DNA of 47,951 bases. Origin: Brevibacillus daliensis (GTDB taxonomy: Bacteria > Bacillota > Bacilli > Brevibacillales > Brevibacillaceae). Positions 44,058 to 47,951 of this stretch are shown here, one piece after another (positions within the stretch are counted from its first letter, which is position 1; every line of letters begins with the position of its first letter). The stretch is taken from NCBI RefSeq assembly GCF_021245735.1, contig NZ_JAJISB010000045.1:1-47951 (forward strand), written 5' to 3'. A program made the position numbers and the translations under genes. The notes below the pieces were generated by a model, which was not told where the DNA came from, made no database searches, and was given only the letters and a program-made list of their open reading frames with translations.

Positions 44058-45060
44058 TATTAAATATGAGGATGGTTATTATAATGAACAATTAAAAATA
44101 GCCTTTTTGAGTCAATTTGTAGATACGATTAGAACTTATGAAACCTATGCAAGAATATTGAAAGCAAGCAGAGACATTGAGGAAGAGAAAAATAAAGATC
44201 TTGCCAGATTTAATATTAGTGAAATAGAAGATCTTTTTGATCATTTAAGTCCAACAACTTTAGCAGCAAGCAGGAATAATATCAGTATTGTAAATAGCTA
44301 CATTGACTGGGCAATTGTTAATGGACATAGAGAAAACAACATTAATCCAATTAGTTTAGTAAAAAACACTCATGGTTTTGAGGAATCATTTATTGATAAG
44401 ACTTTCAGACAATATTTTTCGAAGAAAGAGATTTACGATATCGTAGACTTTGGGGTAAATCCCCAAGATACAGTAATTCCACTAGCACTATTTGAGGGAT
44501 TTGCGGGCAAAGAAAATTTTGAGATTAGGCATTTAAAATGGGAAGATGTTGATCAAGAGCTAAATAAAGTACTGGTAAGAAATGTTGATGGTTCAGCTAG
44601 AGAAATAGAAGTTTCGGATATGTTAATGAGATATATTAAGCTAGCTTATAACCAGAAGGATTATTACAAAAATAATGGTCATGAACTCCCAGATAGCTCA
44701 AGAAATCGAAAAGAAACGCTAGAACTTTTAGACACTGGATTTGTGTTAAAGAATGCAAATACTAGAGTTGCTAATATGGATTCGATTGGTAAGCATGTTA
44801 TTTCAAGACGATTAACTAGCTTAGGGGAGTATTTTGGTATTAACAGCTTTACTGCGATTAAAATTATTCGCTCAGGAATGATTTATATGGGTTATGAATT
44901 GTTAAAGAGGGATGGGATATTAGATAAAGAGCAGCTAACTGAAATTTGTATTAGATTTAACATTCCTAAAGTCCAAAGCGGCAATAGCTTTGATTATAAC
45001 TTTTCTAGATTGAAAGAATTAGTCAATAAAGACGCAATAAATGATTTGTATAGTATTTAA
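44050..45060 (+). CDS. catalytically dead tyrosine-recombinase-fold protein, MrpR/YopR-like
   Basis: 336 residues. The N-terminal half looks like a SAM-like core-binding domain (FNISEIEDLFDHLSPTTLAA then NSYIDWAIVNGHREN). The C-terminal half follows the recombinase fold: GKENFEIRHLKWEDVDQELN aligns with the TGLRxSELxxLKWEDID box, with the catalytic Arg replaced by Glu, and the HxxR box is replaced in FTAIKIIRSGMIYMGYELL. The SPbeta master repressor MrpR (YopR) is likewise a recombinase relative without catalytic residues. ATG at 44050 with AGAGGAG upstream, overlapping the DGQHR gene. Confidence 0.7.
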   Translation: MSNIKYEDGYYNEQLKIAFLSQFVDTIRTYETYARILKASRDIEEEKNKDLARFNISEIEDLFDHLSPTTLAASRNNISIVNSYIDWAIVNGHRENNINPISLVKNTHGFEESFIDKTFRQYFSKKEIYDIVDFGVNPQDTVIPLALFEGFAGKENFEIRHLKWEDVDQELNKVLVRNVDGSAREIEVSDMLMRYIKLAYNQKDYYKNNGHELPDSSRNRKETLELLDTGFVLKNANTRVANMDSIGKHVISRRLTSLGEYFGINSFTAIKIIRSGMIYMGYELLKRDGILDKEQLTEICIRFNIPKVQSGNSFDYNFSRLKELVNKDAINDLYSI

Positions 45061-45066
45061 GTTTAT

Positions 45067-45100
45067 CCCCTAGCCTCTAGGGGTTTTATTTTTTATTTTA
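45067..45100 (+). terminator. Rho-independent terminator after the repressor-like gene
   Basis: Seven-bp stem CCCCTAG/CTAGGGG (45067-45073 with 45077-45083), 3-nt loop, long T-rich tail. Six nt after the stop codon. Confidence 0.88.
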
Positions 45101-45212
45101 TCAAATAGATATTTACAACTGATGATGAATACATTAAGATAATAATATAAAAATATGTATACATATAATTTCAATAAAACCTGACTTTCATTGGATAGGA
45201 GAGAAGAACATT

Positions 45213-45374
45213 GTGACTGATGAAGAATAACAACGAGCAGTGGAGTTGAGGAAGCAATTGGGATTAGAAGTCACATTCGGCAATGAAGAACCATGAATCT
45301 TCAATAAAAAAAAAATGAGTTTTGAAGATTTCTTCAGGGAATGGTTTGATGATCTGAAAGATATGGAGGGATAG
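45213..45374 (+). pseudogene. small gene with two in-frame stops
   Basis: One frame from GTG 45213 reads VTDEE, TAA at 45228, QRAVELRKQLGLEVTFGNEE then P, TGA at 45294, IFNKKKMSFEDFFREWFDDL and KDMEG, TAG at 45372. The pieces form one coherent 53-codon protein. AGGAGAG lies upstream of the GTG. Product unknown. Confidence 0.4.
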
Positions 45375-45381
45375 AGAGTGT

Positions 45382-45717
45382 TTGCGAGAGTTAGTTTCGA
45401 TAGTGAAAATCGGTATTAAAATTAAAGAAAAGGAAGAGATTGAATTATTTATTTCAAATTCAATAGAATGTAATTCATTGGTGTTGGAAGATGGAGAGTT
45501 AAAAGAATTCTATAGCTGGTCGCATACATATGATCAAGAAGAAGCTGCTCGATCTGAAGGGAAAAAGAGATATGTAACCAAGTCCGATTATGTAGACTTG
45601 AAACCAAGCAAGGAGTATTTAATAGAGGTTGATTCTTTTATTCAAAAGTTTCCAACGATAAAAATAAAAATTAGAGGCACAGCTCAAACGTCAAATAGCT
45701 TACGGATGGGCTCGTAG
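45382..45717 (+). CDS. hypothetical protein, about 111 residues
   Basis: Frame from TTG 45382. Rich in Glu and Lys, EFYSWSHTYDQEEAARSEGK in the middle. A GTG at 45378 in another frame reads MFARVSFDSENRY before stopping, so the N-terminus may be frameshifted. The last residues (TAQTSNSLRMGS) look like run-on into unrelated sequence. Not recognised. Confidence 0.4.
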   Translation: MRELVSIVKIGIKIKEKEEIELFISNSIECNSLVLEDGELKEFYSWSHTYDQEEAARSEGKKRYVTKSDYVDLKPSKEYLIEVDSFIQKFPTIKIKIRGTAQTSNSLRMGS

Positions 45718-45898
45718 CACCAACTTAAAACGACCTTCCTCTCCAGCCGTAGTAGAAGTATGGACCGATTCAAACCATTTTCATCATCTTTGGTGCAGCA
45801 GCGCTGCATGAGTGGCTAACGGGGCAGTTTAGTTGAACAAGGACTTCAAGGTTTTAACATTGAATTACATATGTACATATAAAAAGTGGGGGGAAATA
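45718..45898. other. intergenic region with short palindrome
   Basis: Holds GCAGCGCTGC (perfect 10-bp palindrome near 45800) and one copy of a CTAACGGGGCA element (about 45819). No gene. Confidence 0.4.
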
Positions 45899-46426
45899 AT
45901 GAATAAAATTTATATTATATCTGGACCAGCAGGAGTAGGTAAATCCACAACTTCAAAGGGTCTTGCAGAACAGTTTGATCATAGTGCTTATATTGAAGGT
46001 GATTTAATAAATCATATGGTTGTTGGCGGATATCTTCCACCTTGGGAAAGTAAAGAATCACTATCGTTAGTTTGGGAAAATATAGCTGATTTAAGTATCA
46101 ATTTTGTACAGGCAAATAAGGATGTAATCATTGATTATGTTGCTTTCCCAGAAGAAGTAGAAAAATTTTCTCAAAAGATTTATGCTGAGGTAAAAAACGT
46201 AGAAATTATATATGTTGTTTTATGGGTCGATAGTGGTGAACTGTTGAGAAGAGATGCTTTAAGGATTAAAGAACATCAGATGGGAGTAAGATGTTTAGAA
46301 TTAGTGAATGAATTTGAAATTAAAGGAATAGATAAACGATTTTTCTATAATACAACCTACTTACAGCCATCGGATTTAGATGAAGTCTTTCTGAATATAA
46401 GAGAAAATCCTTCATTCAAATATTGA
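45899..46426 (+). CDS. P-loop kinase-like ATPase
   Basis: 175 residues. Walker A GPAGVGKST at about 9-17, a shikimate/gluconate-kinase-like GDLIN after the second strand, and VIIDYV for strand 3. Such small proteins are annotated as AAA or phosphotransferase-like P-loop proteins. ATG at 45899 after GTGGGGGGAAA; an upstream in-frame start at 45833 lacks a ribosome site. Intact; substrate unknown. Confidence 0.8.
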   Translation: MNKIYIISGPAGVGKSTTSKGLAEQFDHSAYIEGDLINHMVVGGYLPPWESKESLSLVWENIADLSINFVQANKDVIIDYVAFPEEVEKFSQKIYAEVKNVEIIYVVLWVDSGELLRRDALRIKEHQMGVRCLELVNEFEIKGIDKRFFYNTTYLQPSDLDEVFLNIRENPSFKY

Positions 46427-46479
46427 TTTATTCTTCAACTAACGGGTGCATTAGTTCAACAAGAAGCTACAAATTTGTA

Positions 46480-46869
46480 AAAGGTCCTGCAATTGCAAGT
46501 AATTTGCGGAAAAAATTAGAAGGCGGAGGTGTTCCTCGCCCAAGCAGCAATCAGCCGAAGCCAAAGACTCAATTCGATTTTTCTAAGCTGCCCAAAGATC
46601 CTCAACAATTATTAAAAAATGGATGGAAGGATGTGACCCATCCAGAATTAAAACGCAATACTAGCTCTAGAGAATATTACGACCCCAAATCAGGACTCAG
46701 AGTCAGATTTGATAAAAAGCGAGAAGGCGCACCAGGTTTTGAGGGCAAAGATCATTATCACATCTTTAATCCAAATTCTACAAGCAACAGAGATTTATAT
46801 TTGGATGTAAATGGAAATCCAGTTAGCAAAGGGTCAAACGCTTCTCATATACTTCCGGGAGGACAATAA
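46480..46869 (+). pseudogene. polymorphic toxin C-terminal domain, 5'-truncated
   Basis: About 130 codons: a pretoxin linker (GPAIASNLRKKLEGGGVPRP), then GWKDVTHPELKRN, YDPKSGLRVRFDKKREGAPG, KDHYHIFNPNSTSNRDLYLD and a GSNASHILPGGQ end. The KDHYH/HILPGG style is typical of nuclease tips on RHS/WapA or LXG-type toxins in Gram-positives. No delivery domain or ribosome site is present, so this is an orphan cassette left by recombination. The toxin class is not named. Confidence 0.65.
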
Positions 46870-46870
46870 T

Positions 46871-47242
46871 ATGGAAATAGAAAAACTGTTTTATATGTAT
46901 GATTTTCACGATAGTTTAATCAATAAAATCGAGTATAAACCTGATGATAATATGGTGGTTATTAGCCTTGACTTGCTTAATTGGAGACAACGGGGGTATA
47001 AAGAAACTGAACCAGAAATTATTCCTAGACAATTAATTTTCAAACAGGTATCAAAATTTGAAATTAGCTCGAATAATATATCCACATTCTTTTTAAAGGA
47101 ATATAACGGTGACGAAATACTAGAAGTTGACGTTAATTCAAATTTGGCGGTGATAAAATCATATGATTTAAAAGAGCTTAATTTAATATTAATAGAAGCT
47201 AAAGATGTTGAGATGCTAGAAGAGAGTATTGCAAATGATTAA
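46871..47242 (+). CDS. candidate immunity protein
   Basis: 123 residues, acidic, starting 2 bp after the toxin-tail stop; ATG with GGGAGGAC upstream. MYDFHDSLINKIEYKPDDNM at the N-terminus and LILIEAKDVEMLEES at the C-terminus. The F-H-D-S start is seen in immunity-like proteins paired with polymorphic toxins. Intact, while its toxin is cut; orphan immunity genes are commonly retained for protection. Confidence 0.65.
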   Translation: MEIEKLFYMYDFHDSLINKIEYKPDDNMVVISLDLLNWRQRGYKETEPEIIPRQLIFKQVSKFEISSNNISTFFLKEYNGDEILEVDVNSNLAVIKSYDLKELNLILIEAKDVEMLEESIAND

Positions 47243-47253
47243 TTATCAAAGCT

Positions 47254-47286
47254 GAGCATGGCTGAAAATTATATTTAGCCATGCTC
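47254..47286. terminator. hairpin after the immunity gene
   Basis: Perfect 10-bp stem GAGCATGGCT/AGCCATGCTC (47254-47263 with 47277-47286), 13-nt loop, no T-run. Weak or Rho-assisted terminator. Confidence 0.5.
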
Positions 47287-47522
47287 AAAATAACTATCTT
47301 TGTCAAAGAAGTTGTTTAGATGGGGTGTACCTTCTTCTCTTCCAAATAAAAGATTCATTTTATAAGATAGAAAAAATAAAATAAAAATATGTATATATAA
47401 TTTATAATGGCATATTAGTCGTATAAGAGAGGTGATCAAGTGGGGTAGGGGTAAACAAGAGTCCTCCAGTACTAATCTGACTATAAAATTAAAAAGTAAA
47501 AATAATGGGAGGATTATTATTA

Positions 47523-47915
47523 ATGAGTGAAAATCAAACAACTTTACGTGAAGCGACAAATGAAGTAGTGATTAAAGGGGTACTTCAAGAGCTTCGATTG
47601 GAAGAAAAAACAGTAGGAGATAGACTAGCAATTACTGGTGAAATCGATATTAAAACTGATGAAAATTCAGTACATACAGTGAATGTTTTCGCTTTTAAGT
47701 TTAACAAAGAGGGAAAAGAAAGTGGTATTTATTAAGGACCTAATACTGTAAAAACTGAATACAAATCAATCGCAAATAGTAATGAGGAAGAAGCAGATAA
47801 GGTAAGCATTACTGCTGGAAAAGTTGGGGTAAATGAATATTTTTCAAATGATGAATTAAAAACGTATCCTCAACTATCTGGATCTGAGTCAATATCTTGG
47901 ACACAAAAATGTTAA
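47523..47915 (+). pseudogene. phage-like protein split by an in-frame TAA
   Basis: ATG with GGGAGGA 10 nt upstream. 70 codons (MSENQTTLREATNEVVIKGV then DIKTDENSVHTVNVFAFKFN) to TAA at 47733-47735; the same frame then continues for 59 codons (GPNTVKTEYKSIANSNEEEA, KVGVNEYFSNDELKTYPQLS) to TAA at 47913. The two parts form one beta-rich protein with the look of an OB-fold, single-strand-binding type phage protein; that fold is a guess. Confidence 0.5.
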
Positions 47916-47951
47916 GTGCTAGGATGCTTTTCTCAGCAAATCTTCTACTGC

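Larger units (their letters stand above)
38458..46465. repeat. dispersed CTAACGGG element, three degenerate copies
   Basis: CTAACGGG(G/T)CA with a following TTTAGTTGAACAAG-like tail occurs near 45819 and 46439, with a weaker copy (CTAACGGGCAG) near 38460. The two strong copies flank the P-loop kinase gene. They may be ends of a vanished insertion or a short intergenic repeat of the genus. Confidence 0.3.

Noticed and set aside
47275-47559. Minus-strand 94-residue hydrophobic protein
   Set aside because: Antisense to the ribosome site and start of the phage-like gene and across a hairpin; no ribosome site of its own.
35183-47915. Alternative genetic code or programmed stop-codon readthrough
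   Set aside because: All three stop codons interrupt frames, and intact genes in between use normal stops; decay or error is simpler.
1-47951. CRISPR array, tRNA or rRNA genes
   Set aside because: No regularly spaced repeats and no tRNA or rRNA-like sequences were seen on reading either strand; a dedicated scan was not possible.

Overview
The window reads like a chromosome segment of a Brevibacillus-type member of the Paenibacillaceae (low-to-moderate GC, strong AGGAGG-like ribosome sites, frequent TTG and GTG starts, spoVK, and the order mutL ... rsmJ-like, miaA, hfq). A B. laterosporus-like genome is the best guess; this is an inference from gene content and not from a search.

Backbone and first insert (1-20.9 kb). 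The left edge holds a mutL 3' end with an internal, frame-breaking deletion. Between it and its usual neighbours (rsmJ-like, miaA, hfq at 20.9-22.9 kb) lie two blocks. The first (933-16647) is a co-directional run of 14 genes: M19 dipeptidase, two paralogous SxxK serine hydrolases, M55 D-aminopeptidase (DppA type), M81 peptidase, RpiR regulator, a complete Opp/Dpp-type ABC importer, a class A beta-lactamase-like hydrolase, a MenC/N-acylamino-acid racemase family enzyme and a GNAT acetyl/succinyltransferase. A remnant of an M20 hydrolase follows it. Together they suggest import and cleavage of D-amino-acid-containing peptides and conversion of the released D-amino acids to L forms by N-acylation and racemisation. 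The second block (16.9-20.5 kb) is a sodium:solute symporter facing an overlapping pair, an ATC-hydrolase-like protein and an N-carbamoyl-L-amino-acid hydrolase, which matches the L-ATC to N-carbamoyl-cysteine to cysteine route.

Middle (23-31.7 kb). DeoR regulator, double GNAT protein, a TctC/Bug-type lipoprotein, a LysR regulator, a tricarballylate dehydrogenase (TcuA) with a large internal deletion, spoVK on the minus strand, then an SDR reductase and MarR regulator that share an operator-like sequence, and an Old Yellow Enzyme gene cut off after about 72 codons.

Right arm (31.65-47.95 kb). An AT-rich mosaic of prophage and toxin pieces. SPbeta-like parts are a YonK-like gene, an HU fragment, and a DGQHR-type protein overlapping a catalytically dead tyrosine-recombinase-fold protein that resembles the MrpR/YopR repressor. 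Conflict genes include a short, Sec-secreted colicin-D-type tRNase with a candidate immunity gene, two orphan polymorphic-toxin tails with immunity genes (one immunity gene carries two nonsense codons), and a 5'-truncated mazF joined back-to-back to a toxin tail. Many genes here carry in-frame stops, frameshifts or abrupt joins. With the broken mutL this suggests either a decaying, mutation-prone genome or assembly trouble; raw reads would decide between them.
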